A DNA stretch of 46,530 bases from Lachnospiraceae bacterium UBA7143 (GTDB taxonomy: Bacteria; Bacillota; Clostridia; Lachnospirales; Lachnospiraceae), in NCBI GenBank assembly GCA_002491905.1, contig DKWV01000020.1, positions 1 to 46,530 on the forward strand. Reading direction: 5' to 3'. A program made the position numbers and the translations under genes. Every line of letters begins with the position of its first letter. Position 1 is the stretch's first letter. This document shows positions 1-8,229 of this stretch, piece by piece. The notes under the pieces were generated by a model, which made no database searches, was not told the DNA's origin, and saw only the letters and a list, made by a program, of their open reading frames with translations.

Positions 1-17
1 AGAAGGAATCATGCGCC

Positions 18-1031
18 TTACACCGCAATTACCACCAAACCGCCAATCAATACCGCCACAAAGGCGTGTCTCTTCCACGTTAAGCTTAAATACCCGACGA
101 ACTCACGGATCATCGCATTCCACGTGAAGTACCATTTTGTTTTCGCCCCGACCCCCACACACTTCAGCCCCTGCTGCTTTGCCAGAAGCAGCGCACGGAA
201 CACATGATACGCCGTTGTCACTACAATCACTCTCGGGGTTTCCTTTTCCATGAGCCTTCTGGAAAACAGCAGATTTTCTTCCGTGGATTCGGACTGCCTC
301 TCCACAATGATTCTGTCCGCATCCACGCCTTTTTGTCTGGCATACTCAGCCATAGCCTCTCCCTCTGCCGTCTCTTCGCCCGTCCCCTGTCCGCCGGACA
401 TAATCAGCACTGCGTCGGGATTGTCCGGCAAAAGTGCAATTCCTCTGTCAATCCGGGCTGCAAGCAGCGGCGTAATTCTTTTGCCAATCACCCTGGCTCC
501 AAGAATAACAATATAGTCAGCACCCCGGACTTTTTTCAAGTGAAAAAGATTCAATGCCGCCGACAGCAGATAAACGGCCATAAGCGACAGCATATAAGCG
601 AACAGAAGACTGACGGCCATATAGAATTTCGTCCAAAACGCCCCTGTTTTCAGTCCTCCGACCAAAGGCCACACGGCCAGATACAGGTAAAGCGACACAG
701 AAAACAGCATGGTAAGCAGGTTTGCCGGTTTGAGTCCCTCAAGTATGATAACCCTGATTCCTTCCACAAAGAGAGTGACAATCAAAATAACCGGGAATGC
801 CAATGCGGCTCCTACGGTCAAAAGCAGCAGAACCACCAGAATATTCATTAAAATATCATGCTCCGCAAGCCAGTCCGCATACGCATCCAAAAGGAAAAAC
901 AGTGTAAGCGCCAGACATAGCAGCATCCACAAAAGCGAAACGCCGCTCCATAAGGTTCTCGGATCATGTCTCATGATCAAGGCAAATGTGCATATCGAAA
1001 CAACAAGTAGAACAAGCGAGATTTGCAGCAT
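18..1031 (-). CDS. YdcF/SanA-like DUF218 membrane protein
   Basis: The product is 337 residues. About five membrane segments fill the first 165 residues, a soluble DUF218 (YdcF-like) domain covers about 170-320, and a last hydrophobic stretch closes the protein. The domain shows the family hallmarks: an ILGARV strand, an IMSGGQG loop, and a later E-x-x-S-x-x-T-x-E-N segment (RQSESTEENLLFS). Family members are linked to cell-envelope integrity and vancomycin sensitivity (SanA) but the reaction is not settled. I start at the ATG at 1031 because GGGAGGAG lies just upstream; a longer frame to 1082 adds 17 residues with no ribosome site. The gene stands alone downstream of groEL, behind two terminator-like hairpins. 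Confident of family, not of substrate. Confidence 0.85.
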   Translation of the reverse strand: MLQISLVLLVVSICTFALIMRHDPRTLWSGVSLLWMLLCLALTLFFLLDAYADWLAEHDILMNILVVLLLLTVGAALAFPVILIVTLFVEGIRVIILEGLKPANLLTMLFSVSLYLYLAVWPLVGGLKTGAFWTKFYMAVSLLFAYMLSLMAVYLLSAALNLFHLKKVRGADYIVILGARVIGKRITPLLAARIDRGIALLPDNPDAVLIMSGGQGTGEETAEGEAMAEYARQKGVDADRIIVERQSESTEENLLFSRRLMEKETPRVIVVTTAYHVFRALLLAKQQGLKCVGVGAKTKWYFTWNAMIREFVGYLSLTWKRHAFVAVLIGGLVVIAV

Positions 1032-1084
1032 ACATTCTCCTCCCTTTCTGTCGTCAGACTTTATATACACACTATCACACAAAC

Positions 1085-1122
1085 ATTACAGGAAGATGAT
1101 ATGCTGATTACAATTTTGTAAT
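1085..1122 (-). promoter_or_regulatory. Promoter with palindromic operator for the YdcF-like gene
   Basis: On the minus strand, TTGTAA (1113-1108) and TGTAAT (1090-1085) are separated by 17 bp. The -35 lies inside a palindrome at 1107-1122 with 7-bp arms ATTACAA/TTGTAAT around two bases. That layout suits repressor binding, but no regulator is identified. Confidence 0.45.
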
Positions 1123-1147
1123 ATTCGCCATATCAGCCAATAGAAAA

Positions 1148-1180
1148 ACACATGCCCTCAAGCAAGCTTGGGACATGTGT
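1148..1180 (-). terminator. Hairpin terminator, distal copy
   Basis: The outer stem ACACATG/CATGTGT and inner CCC/GGG enclose a loop. On the minus strand it is followed by five T. It shares an exact 18-bp core (1155-1172) with the hairpin at 1371-1413. Confidence 0.6.
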
Positions 1181-1370
1181 CTTCCTATTCATACCCTACG
1201 TTAAACTCGCAAAGCCGCGCTTGCGCGCTTCCTGTCCGTCTCCGACGGACCTTTGCTCGTTCACGGCGCAGGAAAACAAATGCCGCTTCGCGCCGCCCTA
1301 CGTTTCGGCGCAGGATAGCTCGAGGCAGAGCCTCTCGCTATCGTTTGGCTTCGCCATACCAGCCACTCGA

Positions 1371-1413
1371 AAAGGACATATCCCCTCAAGCAAGCTTGGG
1401 GGCTATGTCCTTT
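1371..1413 (-). terminator. Terminator of groESL
   Basis: A 10-bp outer stem (1371-1380 with 1404-1413) and a CCCC/GGGG inner stem enclose the loop, with TTTT on the minus-strand side. It lies about 30 bp beyond the groEL stop. The core at 1383-1400 is identical to 1155-1172. Confidence 0.65.
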
Positions 1414-1444
1414 CCTCACGTCTGCTGCGCCGCAGCTTATTACG

Positions 1445-3070
1445 TTACATCATCCCCATGCCACCGGCACCGCCTGCGGGCATCGGGGGTTCGGGCTCTT
1501 TGATGTTTGCCACAACGGATTCTGTGGTGAGCAGGGTGCTTGCCACGCTCGTCGCGTTCTGCAGAGCGCTTCTGGTCACCTTGGCAGGATCAAGGATGCC
1601 TGCCTTCACCATATCCACATACTCCTCAGTCAGCGCATCGAAACCTACGCCTACCTCGGACTCTCTTACCTTGTTGATGATAACGGAGCCTTCCAGACCC
1701 GCGTTTGCAACAATGTGGTACAGAGGCGCCTCGAGAGCCTTCAGGACGATCTGCGCACCAGTCTTCTCGTCGCCTTCCAGTTTCTCCGCCATCTTCTCCA
1801 CTTCTTTGGCTGCGTGGATATAAGCGGAACCACCGCCAGAGATGATGCCTTCCTCAACAGCCGCTCTGGTCGCTGCCAGTGCATCCTCCAGACGAAGCTT
1901 CGCCTCTTTCATCTCGGTCTCTGTCGCCGCACCTACACGGATCACAGCCACACCGCCTGCCAGTTTCGCAAGACGCTCCTGCAGTTTCTCCTTGTCGAAA
2001 TCGGAAGTCGTCTCCTCGATCTGTTTCTTGATCTGGCTGATTCTTGCCTGAATCGCATCTTTATCGCCCTCGCCGTCAACGATGACTGTATTCTCTTTCT
2101 GCACTTTAACGGACTTCGCACGGCCGAGCTGATCAAGCGTCGCATCCTTCAGCTCTAAACCAAGCTCGGAGCTGATTACCTGACCGCCAGTAAGGATTGC
2201 GATATCCTCAAGCATTGCTTTTCTTCTGTCGCCGTAACCGGGTGCCTTCACCGCTACAACATTGAAGGTGCCGCGCAGCTTATTTACGATCAGTGTCGTG
2301 AGCGCCTCGCCCTCCACATCCTCAGCGATGATCAGCAGCTTTGCGCCAGACTGTACGATCTGCTCCAACAGGGGCAGAATCTCCTGAATGTTCGCAATCT
2401 TCTTATCTGTAATCAGGATGTAGGGGTTCTCTAAAACCGCCTCCATCTTATCCATATCGGTTGCCATATATGCGGAAATGTAGCCTCTGTCGAACTGCAT
2501 ACCTTCCACCAGATCCAGCTCGGTGAGCATGGTCTTGCTCTCTTCAATGGTGATTACGCCGTCTCCGGAAACCTTCTCCATCGCATCCGCCACCAGCTGG
2601 CCAACCTCATCATCGCCGGAAGAAACAGCCGCCACTCTCGCGATATGCTCCTTGCCGTTTACCTTGGAGCTCATCTTCGCGATCGCTTCAACTGCCGTCT
2701 CGGTAGCCTTCTTCATACCTTTTCTTAAGATAATCGGATTTGCGCCTGCTGCCAGATTCTTGATTCCCGCATTCACCATAGCCTGTGCCAGCACGGTCGC
2801 CGTGGTAGTACCGTCGCCCGCCACATCGTTGGTCTTGGTAGCCACCTCTTTGACGAGCTGTGCGCCCATGTTCTCGAATGCGTCCGCCAGCTCGATCTCC
2901 TTCGCGATAGTCACACCGTCATTGGTGATAAGGGGAGCGCCGTAGGACTTATCCAGAACCACGTTCCTGCCTTTCGGTCCAAGAGTCACCCTCACGGTAT
3001 CCGCCAACTGATTTACGCCTGATTCCAAAGCCGCTCTGGCTTCTGCACCATATTTGATTTCCTTTGCCAT
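1445..3070 (-). CDS. groEL: Chaperonin GroEL (Hsp60)
   Basis: The 541-residue product matches the normal GroEL length. It builds the ATP-driven folding chamber in the cytoplasm with GroES. The ATP-site segment GDGTTT is at residues 85-90, with the catalytic aspartate at 86, and the protein ends in the typical Gly/Met-rich tail (GGMGMM). It starts at ATG 3070 behind GGAGGG and lies 25 bp after groES, so the two genes form one operon. The CIRCE operator upstream of groES should place it under HrcA heat-shock control. A stem-loop with T-run follows the stop. Nothing looks altered. Confidence 0.99.
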   Translation of the reverse strand: MAKEIKYGAEARAALESGVNQLADTVRVTLGPKGRNVVLDKSYGAPLITNDGVTIAKEIELADAFENMGAQLVKEVATKTNDVAGDGTTTATVLAQAMVNAGIKNLAAGANPIILRKGMKKATETAVEAIAKMSSKVNGKEHIARVAAVSSGDDEVGQLVADAMEKVSGDGVITIEESKTMLTELDLVEGMQFDRGYISAYMATDMDKMEAVLENPYILITDKKIANIQEILPLLEQIVQSGAKLLIIAEDVEGEALTTLIVNKLRGTFNVVAVKAPGYGDRRKAMLEDIAILTGGQVISSELGLELKDATLDQLGRAKSVKVQKENTVIVDGEGDKDAIQARISQIKKQIEETTSDFDKEKLQERLAKLAGGVAVIRVGAATETEMKEAKLRLEDALAATRAAVEEGIISGGGSAYIHAAKEVEKMAEKLEGDEKTGAQIVLKALEAPLYHIVANAGLEGSVIINKVRESEVGVGFDALTEEYVDMVKAGILDPAKVTRSALQNATSVASTLLTTESVVANIKEPEPPMPAGGAGGMGMM

Positions 3071-3095
3071 AACTTTATGCCCTCCTAAAATTTAA

Positions 3096-3386
3096 TTAAT
3101 CTGTAACCACTGCCAGAATATCATTCTGTCTCACGATGATGTATTCCTCATCCTCGCCGAGCTTCACCTCCGTGCCCGAATACTTGGAGTAGATGACCTG
3201 ATCGCCGACCTTCACTTCCATTTTCACTTCCTTGCCATCCACAACGCCGCCCGGTCCTACTGCAATGACCTCCGCCTGCTGCGGTTTCTCTTTGCTCTGC
3301 CCCGGCAATACGATACCGGACTTCGTGGTTTCCTCCGCTTCCAGCTGTTTCAAAACAACTCTGTCGCCAAGTGGTGTTAACTTCAT
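3096..3386 (-). CDS. groES: Co-chaperonin GroES (Hsp10)
   Basis: The 96-residue protein is the lid of the GroEL chamber. It has the family opening (MKLTPLGDRVVLK), a mobile-loop region near residues 17-32 (EEETTKSGIVLPG in this protein) and the closing IVRQNDILAVV strand. Length is typical. The start at 3386 follows AAGGAGG. It is the first gene of the groESL operon and lies directly behind the CIRCE operator. Confidence 0.98.
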   Translation of the reverse strand: MKLTPLGDRVVLKQLEAEETTKSGIVLPGQSKEKPQQAEVIAVGPGGVVDGKEVKMEVKVGDQVIYSKYSGTEVKLGEDEEYIIVRQNDILAVVTD

Positions 3387-3440
3387 GATAACTGCCTCCT
3401 TCTTATTATGTGATGCATTTACTGTTTTCTTTTCGATTTG

Positions 3441-3467
3441 TTAGCACTCACCTCTTATGAGTGCTAA
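3441..3467 (-). promoter_or_regulatory. CIRCE operator (HrcA binding site)
   Basis: TTAGCACTC and GAGTGCTAA are separated by exactly nine bases, a full match to the CIRCE consensus. It sits between the predicted promoter and the groES start, so HrcA should repress groESL until heat stress. Confidence 0.97.
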
Positions 3468-3478
3468 CTCTGGAACAT

Positions 3479-3507
3479 ATATTATCTTCATATGCGGGTG
3501 TTTGCAA
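3479..3507 (-). promoter_or_regulatory. groESL promoter (sigma-A type)
   Basis: On the minus strand, TTGCAA (3507-3502) and TAATAT (3484-3479) are 17 bp apart. The CIRCE element begins about 11 bp downstream, covering the expected start point. Confidence 0.7.
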
Positions 3508-3625
3508 ATGGTTCTACATTCGCATATGAAGCGTTTTCTCTTTATTCCTCTTATTTTCTTTTATTATCTCCCATTTTCTCGTTTTTATCCATAAAAAGGG
3601 ATTTAATACTTATTTTAGAATTTCC

Positions 3626-4552
3626 TTATTTTCCCTTTTCCAGCCGCTCTCTGTATCCGGGTGCGTTCTTCACTTCAAACTTATTGTTGAACATCTCATA
3701 CTCCGCATCGTCGAGCTTATCCGCAATCCTCTCCTCCACGTTCGTCTTATAGACGGCTCCGCAGGCGACGGAAGGCGCGAGAATCTTATCCTCATAGGAC
3801 AGACAGGCCTGCTGCACTCTCTGGCAGTACTCCTCCGCCTCACCGTCCTCCGCCATAGGAATCAACACGATAAAGACATCTCCGTCCACACGGCCAATCA
3901 CATAATCCGGCTTTTTCTCCTGCTTCAGAATATCAGCAACGGTCTTAATCAGCCGGTCGCTCTCCTCATCACCGAAATGATCGTTCACGTACTTCCAGTC
4001 GTTAATATTCACATTGATGACAGCCACGGGAACCACTTCCGCCCTGTCGATTACCCTCATGCGCTCTTCAAAGTAGAGTTTATGGTACACACCGGTAAGC
4101 GCGTCCTCATTCTCGCCTCTGGCCGTCTGCACATGCTGTACCCCAAGCTGCTGTTCCATCTCGTCCGCATAAATCGCCGTCTCCGTGTGCAGATAAGTCT
4201 CCTCTCCCCAATGGGAAAGCATGGCGGCAAACCCATCCAGCATTCTCTCCACAGCCTGCCGTTTTTCCTCCGGCACTTTGTCTGTCCCGGCATACAGATG
4301 CGCGATTGTCCTGCCGTATACCCTGACCTTGCGCCCCGGCGCTCCCACTACGTCCGGCGTAAAACCCGCGAAACCTCCCACGGAAATAATCTTCTCCCCA
4401 TGCCTCTCCGTAATCAGAAGCGAGGCTCCTGTCACAGCGCAAAGCGCCTTACAGTATTCCGTCAGCGTATCCAGAGCGTACAGATGATCCAGGGAATAGC
4501 TTCTGATATTTTCTTTGATTCTCTGCTCAAAAGGAATTGCTTTGTAGTCCAT
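3626..4552 (-). CDS. Degenerate GGDEF-domain protein
   Basis: The 308-residue protein has about 145 N-terminal residues that may form a sensor (GAF-like at best, not assigned), then a GGDEF-fold domain beginning at DALTGVYHK (about 150-158). The active-site motif at 223-227 reads DGDVF instead of GGDEF, so one glycine and the catalytic glutamate are gone. Diguanylate cyclase activity is therefore unlikely; a regulatory or GTP/c-di-GMP-sensing role is more plausible. No membrane segment is evident. It lies 20 bp downstream of the EAL fusion gene on the same strand, so the two are probably co-transcribed and may act together. Confidence 0.8.
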   Translation of the reverse strand: MDYKAIPFEQRIKENIRSYSLDHLYALDTLTEYCKALCAVTGASLLITERHGEKIISVGGFAGFTPDVVGAPGRKVRVYGRTIAHLYAGTDKVPEEKRQAVERMLDGFAAMLSHWGEETYLHTETAIYADEMEQQLGVQHVQTARGENEDALTGVYHKLYFEERMRVIDRAEVVPVAVINVNINDWKYVNDHFGDEESDRLIKTVADILKQEKKPDYVIGRVDGDVFIVLIPMAEDGEAEEYCQRVQQACLSYEDKILAPSVACGAVYKTNVEERIADKLDDAEYEMFNNKFEVKNAPGYRERLEKGK

Positions 4553-4572
4553 ATGCCGTCTGTTCTCCCGTT

Positions 4573-6324
4573 TTATTTATTTTGGTTCTGCTCTTTTAAC
4601 AGTTCAAAAAAATCTTCCGCCGCCATAGGCTTCGCATAATAATATCCCTGCACCTGGTCGCATCCAATGTTCTGCAGAAGCTCCACCTGTTCCTTCGTCT
4701 CCACACCCTCCGCCAGAAGACCAAGTCCCAGCTTGTTTGCCATAGAAACCACCTGCTCCAGTATCATTCTGCCTTTGCTCGACAACATCATATTTTCCAT
4801 AAACTTTTTGTCAAGCTTGATCACATCGAAGGGCGTCTCTAAAAGGATATTCAGGGAAGAATACCCGCTTCCGAAATCATCCATCAGAAGCGTAAAGCCT
4901 TCCTCCTTCAACTGAAACGCTTTGCTGCTCACCTGCTGGTCATCCACCGTCTCCGTAATTTCCAGTTCCAGAAGTTTTCTGGGAATCCCTGTTTTCTTAA
5001 TCATGTCGTCCAGTATCAAAATACATTCATCGTCCCTCAGATGGGCTCTGGAAACATTCACGGAAACCGGGCATTCCGCGAATCCCTCGTCCCGGCAACG
5101 CCTGATAAAACGGCAGGCTTCCTCCCATATATAATAATCTACCTTTCTGATAAAACCGTTCTCCTCAATGATGGGAATAAACTGATCCGGATAAATCATA
5201 CCCCGCTTCGGATGCTTCCACCTCACCAGCGCCTCCGCGCCTATGATTTCGTTCTTCGCAATGCTGTACTTGGGCTGCAGATACATCAGATACTGTCGTT
5301 CCGTTATGGCTGTCTGCATGTTCTCCTCAATAAATTTTCTATTATAGAGGGAATCCTTAAACTGTTCCTTATAAAAAACAATGTTGCCCAAAATACTGTT
5401 CTTGGCAGTCTTTCTCGCCATAGCGGCGCGGTCTTCCATCTGCCGCAGCTCCATTTCCCTCTCTTCCACCGTGTAAACGCCATAGGACATCTGGAGCTTC
5501 ACATTCTTAAACACTTTGATCCTGCCATCCAGTTCCTGTATGAAGATTTGCAGCTCCTCCTGCCTGTCATACTCCGTCACAATCATGAACACATCGCTTC
5601 TCAGATTGACATAGAACTGTCTTTCATTGCACAGCTCCCGCAGCTGCTTTAATATAAAATCCAGCACCTCATCGCCAAACTTTTCACCGTACAGATCGTT
5701 TATAATCTTGAATTTGCGTATATCGAACTGGATAAAACCGATGTTTCTCTCCGAGGTCAGCAGCAGATCATTGACGTTTCTCCTGAAACGCCGCACTCTC
5801 CCGATCCCCTTAAGAACCAGCTGCATCTCATCATTTTGTGGAATATCCTCAGGCGCAATGGCGCTCTCCACCGCATCCTTCAAATACTCCGCCAGCATAT
5901 CCTCAAGTATCTCAATACTGATATGCATCGCCTTCGGACATTTCTGCAGAATCAGTCCCTCTCTGCGGATGACTGCCATATCTTCCGGCTTGGAAATATC
6001 CCTGCCCAGAATATCCCTGCACTGGGTCACCCCGTCCATCCGCTCCGTAAAACGGCGGATAAACTCCTCAGTTTTACGATTGCCATAAACCTCCTGTTCC
6101 GTATCCTGGGAGTCATAAAAGCCGAGAGCCATCCCAAGCACCAGCAGAGAGGCCGTAATGCAACCGCAGACACCGCCCTGCCGCATACCGCCGCCAAAAC
6201 AGGTGCTGATCTTAAATGCCGTCTTCAAATCCAGACCGAAATCCGACGCAAATGCCCCAAACAATGCCTGTGAACAGTGATATTTCTGGTGCAGAAGCGT
6301 CTCCGCCTTCTCCTGATGCGTCAT
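4573..6324 (-). CDS. C_GCAxxG_C_C - degenerate GGDEF - EAL fusion protein
   Basis: Residues 1-135 match the C_GCAxxG_C_C family, a putative redox or metal domain, with cysteines at 17, 42, 53, 55, 102 and 129 and a FGGGM segment. Next comes a GGDEF-fold domain (about 190-310) whose active site reads RSDVF and should be inactive. The EAL domain runs from about 335 to 575. Its phosphodiesterase residues are all present: E364 (EALVRW), N423, E455, D482-D483 (DDFGSGYSS), K506, E539 and Q559. The protein probably hydrolyses c-di-GMP under control of a cysteine sensor. I choose ATG 6324, which follows GGGGTGGG by seven bases; a GTG at 6336 would add four residues. First gene of a two-gene operon with the degenerate GGDEF protein. 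Confidence 0.88.
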   Translation of the reverse strand: MTHQEKAETLLHQKYHCSQALFGAFASDFGLDLKTAFKISTCFGGGMRQGGVCGCITASLLVLGMALGFYDSQDTEQEVYGNRKTEEFIRRFTERMDGVTQCRDILGRDISKPEDMAVIRREGLILQKCPKAMHISIEILEDMLAEYLKDAVESAIAPEDIPQNDEMQLVLKGIGRVRRFRRNVNDLLLTSERNIGFIQFDIRKFKIINDLYGEKFGDEVLDFILKQLRELCNERQFYVNLRSDVFMIVTEYDRQEELQIFIQELDGRIKVFKNVKLQMSYGVYTVEEREMELRQMEDRAAMARKTAKNSILGNIVFYKEQFKDSLYNRKFIEENMQTAITERQYLMYLQPKYSIAKNEIIGAEALVRWKHPKRGMIYPDQFIPIIEENGFIRKVDYYIWEEACRFIRRCRDEGFAECPVSVNVSRAHLRDDECILILDDMIKKTGIPRKLLELEITETVDDQQVSSKAFQLKEEGFTLLMDDFGSGYSSLNILLETPFDVIKLDKKFMENMMLSSKGRMILEQVVSMANKLGLGLLAEGVETKEQVELLQNIGCDQVQGYYYAKPMAAEDFFELLKEQNQNK

Positions 6325-6376
6325 ACCGTAACCCACCCCGCTTCAACAATTTCAAAAGCCGTTTCCCCATAGGTTT

Positions 6377-6405
6377 ATTCTAACAAATAACACCCGGCTT
6401 GTGAA
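6377..6405 (-). promoter_or_regulatory. Promoter of the EAL/GGDEF operon
   Basis: On the minus strand, TTCACA (6405-6400) and TAGAAT (6382-6377) are 17 bp apart. Each differs from consensus at one base. The start codon lies about 50 bp downstream. Confidence 0.6.
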
Positions 6406-6445
6406 GTTGAAAATGGATTTCCGCCTGTATTTATTTAGAAATTTC

Positions 6446-7201
6446 TCACTCCCACCGTCCGTATATCTGTTTCATATAACTTCGCACATCCATACCGTAA
6501 AGCCGGTCAAGCAGCTTCATATCCAGAGTCTCCACCAAGCTGCAGGCAAGCGCCCTTCCCCCCTCCAGCAAAAGCGCCGTGTCCGCAAAGGCGAGCGCCA
6601 GACTGATATCGTGAAACACGCCCGCCACACACTTCTTCTTATCCGCCGTCCATTCCCGCAGGTTTTCCAAAAGCTCCGCCTGATATCTGGGATCCAGGTG
6701 GTTTGCCGGTTCGTCCAGAAGGATGATCTGCGGCTCCTGCGCAAAGGCTCTCGCCAGAAACACCCGCTGGAGCTGCCCGCCCGAAAGCCTTGTCACCGAC
6801 TGCTCCCTCAATTCCCAGACACCGGTACGCCGCAGGGCATCCTCCACGGCGTCACGGTCCGCAGCCGTCTCCGCGGGAAACAGCGATCCGTTTCGGTGCG
6901 CGTAGCGGCCCAGCATCACGGCTTCATAGACCGTGTAATCGAAAGCAGTCTGGGAAAACTGGCTCATCAGCGCGATTTTTTTTGCCCGCTGCTTCGGGGA
7001 CAACTCCTGCAGGGAAACGCCGTCCGCCTCCACACGCCCCTGCCAGGGAAGCACGCCCGCAAGCGCGCGCAGAAGCGTCGTTTTACCACAGCCGTTCGGC
7101 CCCAGAATACACAGCCGCTCACCTACCTTTACCTGAAAGGACAGGTCATGGATCACCTGTGTCTTCCCATAACCGCAGGATAAATGTTCCACCGTCAGCA
7201 T
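6446..7201 (-). CDS. ABC transporter ATP-binding protein, BtuD/FecE type
   Basis: The 251-residue ATPase drives uptake of an iron complex or cobalamin. Walker A GPNGCGKTT is at about 34-42, the ABC signature LSGGQ at 139-143, Walker B (IILLDEP) at about 159-165, and the switch histidine lies in FHDISLALAFAD. It is the third gene of an importer operon. I use ATG 7201 because GGGAGG lies eight bases upstream; a GTG at 7210 would overlap the permease stop. Substrate cannot be read from the ATPase. Confidence 0.9.
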   Translation of the reverse strand: MLTVEHLSCGYGKTQVIHDLSFQVKVGERLCILGPNGCGKTTLLRALAGVLPWQGRVEADGVSLQELSPKQRAKKIALMSQFSQTAFDYTVYEAVMLGRYAHRNGSLFPAETAADRDAVEDALRRTGVWELREQSVTRLSGGQLQRVFLARAFAQEPQIILLDEPANHLDPRYQAELLENLREWTADKKKCVAGVFHDISLALAFADTALLLEGGRALACSLVETLDMKLLDRLYGMDVRSYMKQIYGRWE

Positions 7202-7206
7202 CCGCC

Positions 7207-8229
7207 TCACCTCCCCTTTCGCCCGGCAAAAAAGAGATACAGAAAGAAAGGCGCGCCAAGCAGCGCCGTGATGGAGCCGATCGGAATTTCATGGGGCGGC
7301 GTGAGGGTTCTTGCCGCCAGATCGCACAGCACAAGAAAAGTTCCTCCAAGCAGGGCGCAGGCCGGAACCGTCCGTCTGTGGGCTGCGCCGAAAAAGCGCC
7401 TTACTATGTGGGGCACGATAAGATCCACGAAGCCAATAATGCCCACAAAGGCCACCGCCGTGCCCGTCAACACCGCCACCGCCGTCATCAGCCTTCCTTT
7501 GACCCTGCGCAGGTCCACGCCCATAGCAAGCGCCTGTTCCTCCCCGAACGTCATCACATCAAGTTCCGCGGCATAACGCACAAAATAGAGGCAGACCAGA
7601 ACGGTGACCGGCAAAAGCGCCCACACCGCGCTCCACTCCCTCATGGAAAAGCTGCCCAGCTGCCACAGCTGGATGCGCTGCGCGCAGACAGGCGAGATGG
7701 TCGCAAGCAGCGACATGACCGCATTACAGAACAGGGAGATCACCATCCCCACCAGAATCACAGTCACATTGGACATGCTCCGGTCCAGCTTTGCCACAAC
7801 AAGCAGAACCAAAAACACAGTGCCGAGGGCAAACATAAGGCTGACGGCAGGCAGCAGAAACGCTCCAAGCCCCGCCGAGGCCAATCCCAGCACAATGACA
7901 AACGCCGCGCCGAGTCCCGCACCAGAAGAAACCCCCAGCCCAAAAGGAGAGGCCAGCGGATTTTGCAGAAGGGACTGCATCACCCCGCCGCACACAGAAA
8001 GAGCTGCCCCTGTCAGAAATGCCAGCAGCACCCGCGGCAGACGCATATCGAGCACCATGACGCTGTAGCTTGCGGGAATATGCTCTGGCAGCGGCACATC
8101 AAACATACGCCCCGCAGCAATCGCCAGAATATCTCCGGGCGGCACATACACACTGCCCACGCCGATCCCCAGCAGCAGAGCCAGTAGGGATGCCAGCAGG
8201 AGCAGCCCCATTTTTACCCCCGTTCTCAT
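7207..8229 (-). CDS. FecCD/BtuC-family ABC permease
   Basis: The 340-residue polytopic membrane protein has about nine to ten membrane segments, the family length. The FecCD signature MRLPRVLLAFLTGAALS, followed by GGVMQSLLQNPLASP, is present at about 60-95. It forms the channel of a cobalamin or iron-siderophore/heme importer. Its ATG overlaps the stop of the binding-protein gene by four bases (8226-8229), which shows translational coupling. The ATPase follows directly. Confidence 0.93.
   Translation of the reverse strand: MRTGVKMGLLLLASLLALLLGIGVGSVYVPPGDILAIAAGRMFDVPLPEHIPASYSVMVLDMRLPRVLLAFLTGAALSVCGGVMQSLLQNPLASPFGLGVSSGAGLGAAFVIVLGLASAGLGAFLLPAVSLMFALGTVFLVLLVVAKLDRSMSNVTVILVGMVISLFCNAVMSLLATISPVCAQRIQLWQLGSFSMREWSAVWALLPVTVLVCLYFVRYAAELDVMTFGEEQALAMGVDLRRVKGRLMTAVAVLTGTAVAFVGIIGFVDLIVPHIVRRFFGAAHRRTVPACALLGGTFLVLCDLAARTLTPPHEIPIGSITALLGAPFFLYLFFAGRKGR

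Larger units (their letters stand above)
1083..1444. other. Non-coding spacer with short stem-loops
   Basis: This 362-base gap holds the promoter and the two terminators listed separately. Between about 1190 and 1360 it also holds short GC-rich self-complementary stretches (for example GTCCGT/ACGGAC at about 1236-1252). No credible gene is seen; the open frames here have no ribosome site and repetitive composition. Confidence 0.5.

Noticed and set aside
1152..1823. Plus-strand open frames across the groEL 3' end
   Set aside because: They run through terminator hairpins and opposite groEL, with no ribosome site.
6790..8187. A 465-codon plus-strand open frame opposite the permease and ATPase genes
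   Set aside because: It is rich in Arg, His, Pro and Gln, has no ribosome site and lies opposite clear FecCD and ABC genes; a GC-rich shadow frame.
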